Below, one piece after another: positions 13,634-19,181 of a stretch of DNA of 23,331 nt. How positions within the stretch are numbered: position 1 is the first letter of the stretch; every line of letters begins with the position of its first letter. Both the position numbers and the translations under genes were made by a program. Where the stretch lies: positions 1-23,331 of IMG/VR virus record IMGVR_UViG_3300049027_000050; one strand, given 5' to 3'. The stretch is from a virus. Under the pieces are notes generated by a model that saw nothing but the letters and a program-made list of their open reading frames with translations, made no database searches and had not been told where the DNA came from.

Positions 13634-14040
13634 AGCTCCTGAATGATTGGGAAGGCGGCACCGCTACCGATGCTTTCAAAGACTTCGCCGGCACGCGCTG
13701 GTCTGCCCTGCCTCTGGAAGAGAAACCCGAGTTCAAGGGCTTCGAGATTCTTCTCGCCAGCTATGCCTACGAGAACTACAGCGGTGATGCTTTCGTGCTG
13801 GCGCGCAAAGACGGCAAGCTCTACGAAGTGAACGGCGGGCACTGCTCCTGCTACGGGCTTGAGGGTCAGTGGGCCCCTGAGGAAACCACCATCGCCGCGC
13901 TTCGTCACCGACTGGACGAGGGCAGGCTCGGCGCTGTTGACGGATGGAGAGGCGATGTGTTCGCCGCAGAACTGCGAGCCGTGCTGGACGAGCTGGAAGC
14001 CGCCCCTGGCGTGAACTCGGATGGAGGGAAGAGGCGATGA
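13630..14040 (+). CDS. Hypothetical phage protein (136 aa)
   Basis: The core (FKGFEILLASYAYENYSGDAFVLARKDGKLYEVNGGHCSCYGLEGQW) occurs in small proteins from many phages and some plasmids. It gives a mixed alpha/beta domain with a possible HCSC metal site. The C-terminus is helical (WRGDVFAAELRAVLDELEAA). It overlaps the NinX-like gene and the next gene by ATGA. No biochemical role is known to me. Confidence 0.65.
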   Translation: MKLLNDWEGGTATDAFKDFAGTRWSALPLEEKPEFKGFEILLASYAYENYSGDAFVLARKDGKLYEVNGGHCSCYGLEGQWAPEETTIAALRHRLDEGRLGAVDGWRGDVFAAELRAVLDELEAAPGVNSDGGKRR

Positions 14041-14750
14041 ATCCGCCCGTACCCCCCGTTTCCGTGCCGATCCCGCACGCCCACATCGATCGCGTAGAGC
14101 GCATGGTGCGCGTGAACGGCATCATCTACCGGGCCACCGGCTTTTATGGGTGCCAGCTAGAAAGCATCGAATGGCACCGACCGACCGCCTTCGATCGGAG
14201 CTGTTACCGGCACATCGTCGGGCACACACTGCATCCGTTCACCGTGCAGCGCGCCGGGTTGCGATGGCGGATCACCTGGGCACTGCACGAGGTTCCGCGC
14301 CTCCCCATCGACCAGGCCCGCAGCTACATCCTGAGTTTCTACCGGGAACTTTGGGGCACAGCCGATTCTGGCGTGGCGGTATCCTCTCAATCACAGGAAA
14401 ACAGCGATGGTCGGTGGCAGCGCGATGGTGGTGATCAACAACATGCGGAACGCGGACGGCTGGGCGGTGGCCGTGGTGCTGGCCGTGACGCTGCTGTCGG
14501 TGCTGGGCCTGCTGATTGCGATCGGCTGGAGCGAATGGAAGGAACGGCGCAAGCGCCGAACGCCGAAGAAGTAGCAGTTCTGCTGCCGCGCATTGACGCG
14601 GCCATACAGCGAATCGTCAACGGTCAGGGGTGCATGCGCATCCCCGCCGATCCCGAAGACCCTGACCTGGTGCTTGCCGACTGCAAGCGCCTGCTGACGC
14701 TCGCCTATGGCGTGAATTCACCCGAAGGGAAGAGCCATGAAGATCGTTGA
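14037..14750 (+). CDS. Apparent fused protein: N-terminal domain read through into a downstream gene
   Basis: One open frame of 237 codons. Residues 1-118 look like a normal phage protein (MVRVNGIIYRATGFYGC ... FYRELWG). Residues about 120-165 are Gly/Arg-rich and look like out-of-frame sequence. They overlap a membrane-protein gene in another frame (14407-14574). From about 167 normal protein resumes (NAEEVAVLLPRIDAAIQRIV ... CKRLLTLAYG). The likely history is loss of the first gene's stop codon near 14390, joining it to the third gene. Whether the long product is made is unknown. The stop overlaps the next gene by 14 bases. Confidence 0.5.
   Translation: MNPPVPPVSVPIPHAHIDRVERMVRVNGIIYRATGFYGCQLESIEWHRPTAFDRSCYRHIVGHTLHPFTVQRAGLRWRITWALHEVPRLPIDQARSYILSFYRELWGTADSGVAVSSQSQENSDGRWQRDGGDQQHAERGRLGGGRGAGRDAAVGAGPADCDRLERMEGTAQAPNAEEVAVLLPRIDAAIQRIVNGQGCMRIPADPEDPDLVLADCKRLLTLAYGVNSPEGKSHEDR
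14407..14574 (+). CDS. Small single-helix membrane protein in an overlapping frame (55 aa)
   Basis: An ATG preceded by CACAGGAAAACAGCG starts a 55-residue frame with one clear membrane helix (about 19-40: WAVAVVLAVTLLSVLGLLIA) and a strongly basic tail (WSEWKERRKRRTPKK). That is the shape of an inner-membrane protein with its C-terminus inside. It lies wholly within the longer frame 14037-14750, whose translation here looks non-natural, so this frame is the more credible one in this stretch. No family is recognised. Confidence 0.65.
   Translation: MVGGSAMVVINNMRNADGWAVAVVLAVTLLSVLGLLIAIGWSEWKERRKRRTPKK
14535..14750 (+). CDS. Small helical phage protein (71 aa), separate-start version
   Basis: An internal ATG at 14535, with GGAG just upstream, gives a 71-residue protein with the core VAVLLPRIDAAIQRIVNGQG, MRIPADPEDPDLVLADCKRLL and a polar tail. 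Short proteins ending in MRIPADP...DPDLVLAD are common stand-alone phage products, so this start probably reflects the original gene. It is in the same frame as the long ORF from 14037 and overlaps the membrane-protein gene by 40 bases. Confidence 0.6.
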   Translation: MEGTAQAPNAEEVAVLLPRIDAAIQRIVNGQGCMRIPADPEDPDLVLADCKRLLTLAYGVNSPEGKSHEDR

Positions 14751-15126
14751 CCGCAAGACGTTTCTGGCGCTGCCCGCCAACACCGTGTTCTCGAAATACG
14801 AGCCGTGCATCTTCGGGGACCTGTGCATCAAGGGTGACAGCTTCGGGGAAATCGACTTCTTCTATCAGCCGATCAGCGACGCCATCGACTGCCACGACAG
14901 CGGCGAGTTTCACGACAAGCTGACGGCTGCGCAGGAGCGTGGCGAGTCGGTTTCTGTGGACCTTGACTGCCAGAGCCGCGACGGTCTTTTCGATGCCGAC
15001 CAGCTCTTTGCGGTTTGGGAGCCTGCCGATGTTGCCACGTTGATTACCCGCCTGGCGCGCTGCGCTCATGGCGTGCCAGTCGGCTCACCGGCTGCTGATG
15101 CGCAGAGTAACGAAAGAACGACATGA
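14737..15126 (+). CDS. Hypothetical phage protein (129 aa)
   Basis: The start KIVDRKTFLALPANTVFSKYEPCIFGDLCIKG matches a family of small phage proteins I have seen in similar early regions, without a named function. The rest is mixed alpha/beta (FHDKLTAAQERGESVSVDLDC ... YDADQ-like FDADQLFAVWEPADVATLITRL). The start follows GAAGGGAAGAG and overlaps the previous gene; the stop overlaps the next ATG. Confidence 0.6.
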   Translation: MKIVDRKTFLALPANTVFSKYEPCIFGDLCIKGDSFGEIDFFYQPISDAIDCHDSGEFHDKLTAAQERGESVSVDLDCQSRDGLFDADQLFAVWEPADVATLITRLARCAHGVPVGSPAADAQSNERTT

Positions 15127-15491
15127 CGACCGAATCCTTTTCGCTCGGCGCGGTGCTGACCGTCACCACCGGCACGCTGCTGTGCCCGATAGACGGCATC
15201 TACCGAATCCTCAACTTCATGACTGGCGACGGCATCTACACGCACCAACTCGGCCGCGTGTCCGAGGAGTGCAAGCCGCACCTGCTGCGCCAGTTCCCGG
15301 CCCTGGCTGATGTGGACGCCAGTGGTGTCACGCCGGACAACTGGCAAGCCTGGTTGCTCGCGCAGGAGGCGGTGCACGGCGACATGCTTGCGGTGGAGCC
15401 GCTCCCACCCGGCGAGCACTACGAGATTGACCCGCTGTCCGATCTGGCCGAGAAGGTGCACCCCAGCAAGATCGCGACGGTGAAGCGATGA
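15123..15491 (+). CDS. DUF7736-like phage protein (122 aa)
   Basis: The sequence ESFSLGAVLTVTTGTLLCPIDGIYRILNFMTGD is the start of a widespread small phage family that I recall as DUF7736, continuing with THQLGRVSEECKPHLLRQFP and DVDASGVTPDNWQAWLLAQE. Members are early-region proteins of unknown role. It is joined by ATGA overlaps on both sides. Confidence 0.7.
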   Translation: MTTESFSLGAVLTVTTGTLLCPIDGIYRILNFMTGDGIYTHQLGRVSEECKPHLLRQFPALADVDASGVTPDNWQAWLLAQEAVHGDMLAVEPLPPGEHYEIDPLSDLAEKVHPSKIATVKR

Positions 15492-15739
15492 GCGAGAGCA
15501 TTCAATTCGTGTTGTTCATCGGCTCAATGGCCGCAGGCAGCTTCGGCATCCTGTGGCTGTGCTCCCGCAAGTGCGAGCACCGCTACGACCTTGCGGACCT
15601 TAGCAAGCGCGACGAGCGCGGCATCGTGCATTGCCAATGCTACAAGTGTGGCGCGGTTCACTTTGCGGAATATGGCTTGGCGCTGCCTGGCATCTTCGAC
15701 CGGAACAGCACTGCTGACGCGGGAGGACTGAAGCGATGA
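15488..15739 (+). CDS. Membrane-anchored Cys-rich small protein (83 aa)
   Basis: An N-terminal membrane helix (IQFVLFIGSMAAGSFGILWL, about 5-24) is followed by a cytoplasmic-type segment with Cys and His (CSRKCEHRYDLADLSKRDER, HCQCYKCGAVHF). This is a probable small zinc ribbon. No family is recognised. It shares ATGA overlaps with both neighbours. Confidence 0.6.
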   Translation: MSESIQFVLFIGSMAAGSFGILWLCSRKCEHRYDLADLSKRDERGIVHCQCYKCGAVHFAEYGLALPGIFDRNSTADAGGLKR

Positions 15740-16041
15740 GCCAAGCACACGAATCTGGCGAGCTGACACAGCAAGGGGCCCGCGATCATGCCTGGGTACT
15801 GCTGGACGCAAACCCGGTTGTGGAAGGATTCATCGCGAGGCTTCGCTCGCTTGCCGACGACCACGAACGGCATGAACAAGGAGGCGGTGCAGCGCATGAG
15901 CTGCACCAATCCGCCGACGCATTGGAGGCCCTGGTACGAACCGCCGTGCGCATCATCAGCCAGCCACCGATGACCAAGCACTTGATGCGCACGGCCAGCG
16001 CGCGGGCCGTGCATCGTGTCCGTGAAATCGCTGAACGCTGA
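15736..16041 (+). CDS. Helical hypothetical protein (101 aa), last of the rightward early run
   Basis: The protein is helical with His/Glu-rich parts (IARLRSLADDHERHEQGGGAAHELHQSADALEALVRTAVRIIS) and a basic end. No domain is recognised. Right after its stop lies a hairpin (GCGGCT-AGGA-AGCCGC, 16047-16062) and then the convergent leftward region, so transcription probably ends near here, though no T run is visible. Confidence 0.6.
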   Translation: MSQAHESGELTQQGARDHAWVLLDANPVVEGFIARLRSLADDHERHEQGGGAAHELHQSADALEALVRTAVRIISQPPMTKHLMRTASARAVHRVREIAER

Positions 16042-16050
16042 TTGCTGCGG

Positions 16051-16164
16051 CTAGGAAGCCGCGGCCTTCGCAAGCTCTTCAAACCGCGCGTCAAGCCGTG
16101 TGAGCCAGTCCAGGCGCTCGCCGTCGTATTGGTGCCGGTTGTAGATTCCCACAATGGTGTGGAA
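16051..16164 (-). pseudogene. C-terminal remnant of a tyrosine integrase
   Basis: Read on the minus strand, an open frame gives ...FHTIVGIYNRHQYDGERL, then DWLTRLDARFEELAKAAAS and TAG (16051-16053). This matches the C-terminal end of phage tyrosine recombinases, where YNRxxYxxER follows helices of the catalytic core; the Tyr codon at 16141-16143 is probably the former nucleophile. There is no start codon, and the same frame has a TGA at 16192-16194. The rest of the gene is missing, so this is a broken relic downstream of the leftward operon. Confidence 0.6.
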
Positions 16165-16180
16165 GGGGGGGCGTCGATGC

Positions 16181-16402
16181 TTAGGGCGGAGTCAACTCGC
16201 GCAATCGCTCGGCGAGAAGATCGAGCAACAGGGCGCGCTCCTGAGTCAGCCGGAGTAGATCGACGTATAGACCTTCCGGGACACCAGCCCCGGCAACCCA
16301 ACGGCGCATGGTGCGATCGGAGACGGCGAGGTCGCGCGCGAGTGCCGATTGCCACAGGGGACCATAGAGAGCCTCTCCGCACTCGACCAGCAGCCGGCTC
16401 AT
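16181..16402 (-). CDS. Small helix-turn-helix regulator, Aca-like position (73 aa)
   Basis: The product is 73 residues, nearly all helix, with a helix-turn-helix at about 17-38 (WQSALARDLAVSDRTMRRWVAG) and a C-terminal Leu-rich helix (LTQERALLLDLLAERLREL) suited to dimerisation. It is the last gene of a leftward three-gene operon, its ATG overlapping the previous stop. Similar small proteins are found in Pseudomonas and Burkholderia prophages. Size, fold and place fit an anti-CRISPR-associated (Aca) repressor that binds a palindrome in its own operon promoter. I cannot assign it to a named Aca family. Confidence 0.75.
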   Translation of the reverse strand: MSRLLVECGEALYGPLWQSALARDLAVSDRTMRRWVAGAGVPEGLYVDLLRLTQERALLLDLLAERLRELTPP

Positions 16403-16662
16403 TGGAGCGGCATCAAGCGCACGATTGGGCATCCGTTGCGATCCTTCCCGATCTCGCTGCGGCACTCTACGACGCGCCCACTGCGCAGCTCGGATGCGAT
16501 GAACGTGCGGTCTTCGTACGGCGTGTTCGCCTCGCCATCGAGGCGGCGCACCCGCGCCAAAACCGCGCCGCCGCGCTTGTTGATTGTTTCGGCCTGCCAC
16601 CCGGCAGTCGCCAGGGTCGCGGCGAAATTGTCGCGGCTGATCTTGTTGATGGTCTTGGTCAT
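16399..16662 (-). CDS. Unknown small protein, second gene of the leftward operon (87 aa)
   Basis: The ATG at 16662 is chosen because GAGGA lies 7 bases upstream; a GTG at 16686, overlapping the previous gene, would add eight residues. The sequence is mixed alpha/beta: MTKTINKISRDNFAATLATA, then INKRGGAVLARVRRLDG and TFIASELRSGRVVECRSEIG. No family is recognised. Its size and its place before a helix-turn-helix gene are typical of anti-CRISPR candidates, but nothing in the sequence proves that. Confidence 0.65.
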   Translation of the reverse strand: MTKTINKISRDNFAATLATAGWQAETINKRGGAVLARVRRLDGEANTPYEDRTFIASELRSGRVVECRSEIGKDRNGCPIVRLMPLQ

Positions 16663-16682
16663 AATGCGGTCCTCATGCCAAA

Positions 16683-16904
16683 TCACAGGCGTTGCTCGAG
16701 CACGCGCTCGCCGGTTTCGGTGTCGATCACGACGAGCATCGGACCGTAGCCCTTATATCCCCAGGCCGGGAACGCCGCGCGCGCATAGGCGGCCGCTTTT
16801 CTGCGCGCACCTTCGACGGTGCCGCGATGCTCGAAAGTCACGCCGCTTTGCTGCGCGGAATAGGCGCTGTAGCGGAGATTGCGGGGGGTGGTGATCTTGG
16901 ACAT
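16683..16904 (-). CDS. Unknown small protein, first gene of the leftward operon (73 aa)
   Basis: The start has an excellent ribosome binding site (CAGGAGGCCAC before the ATG). The protein is basic at first (MSKITTPRNLRYSAYSAQQS) with a central helix (VEGARRKAAAYARAAFPAWG) and a C-terminal strand pair (GPMLVVIDTETGERVLEQRL). No family is recognised. It is the promoter-proximal gene under the consensus promoter at 16956-16984 and so should be the most strongly expressed of the three. Confidence 0.65.
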   Translation of the reverse strand: MSKITTPRNLRYSAYSAQQSGVTFEHRGTVEGARRKAAAYARAAFPAWGYKGYGPMLVVIDTETGERVLEQRL

Positions 16905-16947
16905 GTGGCCTCCTGTGCCAGCTGCGGCGGGCCTGATTGCCCTGCCG

Positions 16948-16984
16948 ATGTCCTAAATATAGGACATGTAATAGGGCCTGTCAA
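16948..16984 (-). promoter_or_regulatory. Strong sigma-70 promoter with overlapping palindromic operator
   Basis: On the minus strand: TTGACA (16984-16979), a 17-bp spacer, and TATATT (16961-16956), close to the full sigma-70 consensus. The -10 box lies inside a perfect inverted repeat, ATGTCCTA-aata-TAGGACAT (16948-16967). A protein bound there would block polymerase. GGACATGT, part of the repeat, occurs again over the start codon of the first gene (16899-16906). The likely binder is the helix-turn-helix protein ending the operon. Confidence 0.85.
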
Positions 16985-17137
16985 GCGGTCGTGTGGCGAT
17001 CCGACGAACGGTAGTGATGTTCGCCCGACACTTGCCCGCACTCGCGCGGGTGTGGAGACCGCTGCCGAAAGTTGGCCGCCGAAAGCCATGCCACCGTCGC
17101 CCGCTCCTGGCCCGGTTCCGTCGCAAGCATAGAATCC

Positions 17138-17167
17138 TTGCGTGTGGCTCAGCAGCTAGGCTAGAAT
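17138..17167 (+). promoter_or_regulatory. Possible rightward promoter
   Basis: TTGCGT (17138-17143), an 18-bp spacer and TAGAAT (17162-17167) on the plus strand. A second TAGAAT lies at 17130-17135. The region 16985-17302 otherwise holds no convincing gene. This is where a late promoter would be expected, after the Q-like gene and before the packaging genes. The -35 match is weak. Confidence 0.35.
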
Positions 17168-17302
17168 TGTGGTAGGGACCGCAGCCGCTGCTACCGCGAC
17201 TCGCGCCCGGACTCTCCGCAGAGACACCCGCAACCACAGCCTGGCTCAATGCCTGTAGCGACTGCGGGCCGACCTTAGCGGGGATGCTTTCCCTGAAATT
17301 CC

Positions 17303-17506
17303 ATGCCCATCACCGTCCGTTTCGATCCCGGGTTCGCGAATCGCCTTGCGACGGCGCGCGACCGCGCGGTGCGGCAGGCGCTTGAGAGATCCGCGCAGAA
17401 AATTGGCGCAAAGGCGCTGGAACGCCTTCCCGACTCCATCCGTGCATATCACGCTTCCGAAGGCGTGGACGCGATTTTGACCCGTAGCAGCGGCCAATCC
17501 CGCTGA
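17303..17506 (+). CDS. Doubtful small protein (67 aa)
   Basis: This is an ATG frame with normal-looking codon use: PITVRFDPGFANRLATARDR, then AVRQALERSAQKIGAKALERL and a polar end. The helical middle reads like real protein, but the ribosome binding site is weak and no family is recognised. It lies between the possible rightward promoter and the tRNA. Confidence 0.4.
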   Translation: MPITVRFDPGFANRLATARDRAVRQALERSAQKIGAKALERLPDSIRAYHASEGVDAILTRSSGQSR

Positions 17507-17561
17507 GATAAACAACACCCGTCACGCCGAGAGCAGCGCACCCTGGCGGGTTACTTTTTTC

Positions 17562-17636
17562 TGCGGTGTGGAGCAGTAGAAGCTCGTTGGGCCCATAACC
17601 CAAAGGTCGGACGTGCAATTCGTCCCGCCGCAACCA
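17562..17636 (+). tRNA. Initiator-type tRNA-Met (CAU), unusual loops
   Basis: A 75-base cloverleaf with encoded ACCA: acceptor TGCGGTG/CGCCGCA (17562-17568, 17626-17632), D stem GAGC/GCTC, anticodon stem TTGGG/CCCAA with loop CCCATAA (anticodon CAU, 17594-17596), variable AGGTC, T stem GGACG/CGTCC. All stems pair; only one pair, T-G in the acceptor, is a wobble. Initiator hallmarks are present: three G-C pairs closing the anticodon stem and A11-U24 in the D stem, and it resembles E. coli tRNA-fMet. Odd points are U1-A72 instead of the C1xA72 mismatch, C33 instead of U33, a seven-base D loop (AGTAGAA) without the GG pair, and T loop TGCAATT with G55. These could make tRNA finders miss it. It may work as a phage initiator or as a decoy. 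Confidence 0.85.
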
Positions 17637-17974
17637 AATTCGGCGGAAAAAGCCGGCCAGAACGACCCCGCAGCGCGAGAGGGTGAAACGCCTACCGCGC
17701 TTCCGTGACGACACGGAGCCACGGGAACCGCTGGCCGCCCCGTTCCCGGCAACACCTGTCCGGGCTATGCAGACGGTCCGCCGAACCTTCCTCGCGCCCC
17801 CTTCATTCCGCGAGCCAGCGCGCGGCCCGGCCAGGGGCTCAAATGGCCGGTTCTCTCCGGTCCCCTGCGCACTCCAGAGGCTCGCTGACGCGAGTGCGAA
17901 CCGCATCAGTCCCCCAGCCTGCCGCGAGCAGGTAAGTCGGCATGGGCTGGACTAACCCCGAACACAGGAATCGC
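17637..17974 (+). ncRNA. Hairpin-rich gene-free stretch, candidate structured RNA
   Basis: After the tRNA no convincing gene is seen for about 340 bases; open frames here are Pro/Arg-rich and lack good starts. The stretch has several perfect inverted repeats: CCGTG-acga-CACGG (17703-17716), CGGGAAC/GTTCCCG (17722-17748), CCGGCCA/TGGCCGG (17827-17850), CTCGC-tgac-GCGAG (17881-17894) and CCTGC-cgcga-GCAGG (17918-17932). A GC-rich sequence forms hairpins by chance, so this remains a candidate RNA. With the tRNA it would form the 5' part of the late transcript. Confidence 0.35.
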
Positions 17975-18172
17975 ATGACTACCGAAATCCACTTCAGGGG
18001 CGAACTGCACACTATCCCGGCGGGCAGCGCACTTGTGCTGAGAGTCGACCACCATATAACGGAAAAGCAAGGCCAATTGATCCGCGCTCATTGTCGTGAG
18101 GTGCTCGGGGAGCAGTGTCGCGTATTGGTGATCGGTCCTGAGTTGACGGCGGTGGTGGCCCCGAGCTCATGA
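17975..18172 (+). CDS. Small hypothetical protein (65 aa)
   Basis: The ATG follows ACAGGAATCGC. The sequence TTEIHFRGELHTIPAGSALV, LRVDHHITEKQGQLIRAHCREVLGEQCRVLVIGPEL is a compact alpha/beta domain. Small proteins of this kind occur just before the packaging genes in related phages. It overlaps the next gene by ATGA. Function unknown. Confidence 0.65.
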   Translation: MTTEIHFRGELHTIPAGSALVLRVDHHITEKQGQLIRAHCREVLGEQCRVLVIGPELTAVVAPSS

Positions 18173-18351
18173 CGAGCGGAACTGACACCATGGCGATCTG
18201 CACCATCGACGTCAAGGTCAAGATTGCGTGGTGGGTGCGCCCTCTGATAAAGGCGGCAGCCCTCGTGCATCGTCTGACCGGCTGGCCGTGTGCAGTGGAC
18301 TGGCTGGCGCACTTCATCGTTCGGCGCGGCGTCCGTTGCCGGTTGGCGTGA
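18169..18351 (+). CDS. Small phage protein of the AWWVRP type (60 aa)
   Basis: The core VKVKIAWWVRPLIKAAALVHRLTGWP matches a common short phage family placed just before the HNH and terminase genes; members have a Trp-rich amphipathic or membrane-associated helix. An internal ATG at 18190 is an alternative start. It is joined to its neighbours by ATGA and GTGA overlaps. Function unknown. Confidence 0.65.
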   Translation: MTSGTDTMAICTIDVKVKIAWWVRPLIKAAALVHRLTGWPCAVDWLAHFIVRRGVRCRLA

Positions 18352-18704
18352 AGCTTCAGGCCCTCAAGCCACGCATCGCAACGGCGCCGGGTCGGCTACA
18401 GCAGGCCGCCACCATGGCGACAAAGCGCATCCGCGGCAGCGCCCACCAGCGCATCCGCGACCGGATCATGAGCAGGGACTGCGGCATCTGCTGCTGCGCA
18501 ACATGTCAGCGCACAGGAGCCCTGAGCCTAGCCCACGAAGTGGAGCATCGCATCCCTCTATGGGCGGGCGGCCAAGAGGACGACTCCAACCGCTACGCCA
18601 TCGCCCGAGATTGCCACAAGGTAAAGACCAGGTGCGAAGACCGGATGCGGGCGGCGGGTGGCTGGCTTCAGACGGCGTGCATCTGCGGGCAGCACGAGGG
18701 TTGA
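18348..18704 (+). CDS. HNH endonuclease next to terminase
   Basis: This 118-residue protein has Cys pairs (CGICCCATC, about 45-53; CIC, 111-113) and the HNH core AHEVEHRIPLWAGGQEDDSN ... ARDCHKVKT (H67, N81, H90). In HK97-type phages an HNH nuclease sits directly before terminase and helps it cut the concatemer at cos during packaging. The GTG start overlaps the previous stop; the terminase genes follow after a 151-base gap. An internal ATG (18414) could also start the conserved part. Confidence 0.85.
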   Translation: MKLQALKPRIATAPGRLQQAATMATKRIRGSAHQRIRDRIMSRDCGICCCATCQRTGALSLAHEVEHRIPLWAGGQEDDSNRYAIARDCHKVKTRCEDRMRAAGGWLQTACICGQHEG

Positions 18705-18720
18705 CCGGATCGAGATCGAA

Positions 18721-18752
18721 GCCCCTGCGTCAGTCTGACGCGACGGCGGGGC
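18721..18752. other. Nested inverted repeat in the HNH-terminase gap, candidate cos-region element
   Basis: GCGTCA-gtc-TGACGC (18727-18741) is a perfect hairpin nested within GCCCC/GGGGC (18721-18725, 18748-18752). It lies between the HNH nuclease and the terminase small subunit, where cos and terminase-binding sites are usually found. No T run follows, so it is not a normal terminator. Whether it is a cos element cannot be decided from sequence alone. Confidence 0.35.
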
Positions 18753-18855
18753 ATAGGCTGGGGGATAGGGGGCGTCCGATCTTTGGAGCTTTCCCTTCTG
18801 GAAATGTCCCTGTTCCTCACGCGCAAAACTCGCCCTCGAATCAAAAGGAAATCAA

Positions 18856-19179
18856 ATGGCAGGAGTGAAAGGCAAGAGCGGGGGTAAGCGTCCCAACGCC
18901 GGCCGGAAGTCGAAGCCGGCGGTCGAAATCGCGCCCGAAGTGGCAAAAGTGGTCGATGGCGAGCCTTTGGACCCGCGCCCAACGCTGGAATTGATCGCCC
19001 TGGGTCACATGGACGTGAGCCCGGCCCAGCTCAAGGCCTTGACCGCGCTGCTGCCCTACGTGCATGCCAAGAAAGGCGCCGCGGCCACGAAGCCGGAAGC
19101 CCCGGCCAAGCCTGCGGCTCCGAAGTATGGCGTTCGCTCCGGCCCTCGCTTGGCTGCCGCGGGCGGTAAACAGCTCTGA
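18856..19179 (+). CDS. terS: Terminase small subunit
   Basis: This 107-residue protein begins AGVKGKSGGKRPNAGRKSKP, the basic leader typical of phage small terminase subunits of this kind. A helical middle follows (LELIALGHMDVSPAQLKALTALLPYVHAKKG) and then an Ala/Pro/Lys-rich tail. It binds the packaging site and directs the large subunit. It has AAAGGAAATC upstream and is followed 2 bases later by the large subunit gene, as expected. Confidence 0.85.
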   Translation: MAGVKGKSGGKRPNAGRKSKPAVEIAPEVAKVVDGEPLDPRPTLELIALGHMDVSPAQLKALTALLPYVHAKKGAAATKPEAPAKPAAPKYGVRSGPRLAAAGGKQL

Positions 19180-19181
19180 CC

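Noticed and set aside
16953-17249. 98-residue minus-strand frame ahead of the leftward operon
   Set aside because: It overlaps the promoter and operator, is rich in Ser/Arg/Pro, and has no ribosome binding site.
17529-17560. Possible terminator ACCC-TGGC-GGGT followed by T's before the tRNA
   Set aside because: A four-pair stem separated from the T run is too weak to call.
17310-17906. Long minus-strand frame across the tRNA
   Set aside because: It runs antisense through the tRNA and the hairpin region with low-complexity Arg/Gly sequence; not a credible gene.
17683-17955. 90-residue plus-strand frame after the tRNA
   Set aside because: Pro/Arg-rich, GTG start without a binding site, and full of inverted repeats; treated as a structured non-coding stretch.
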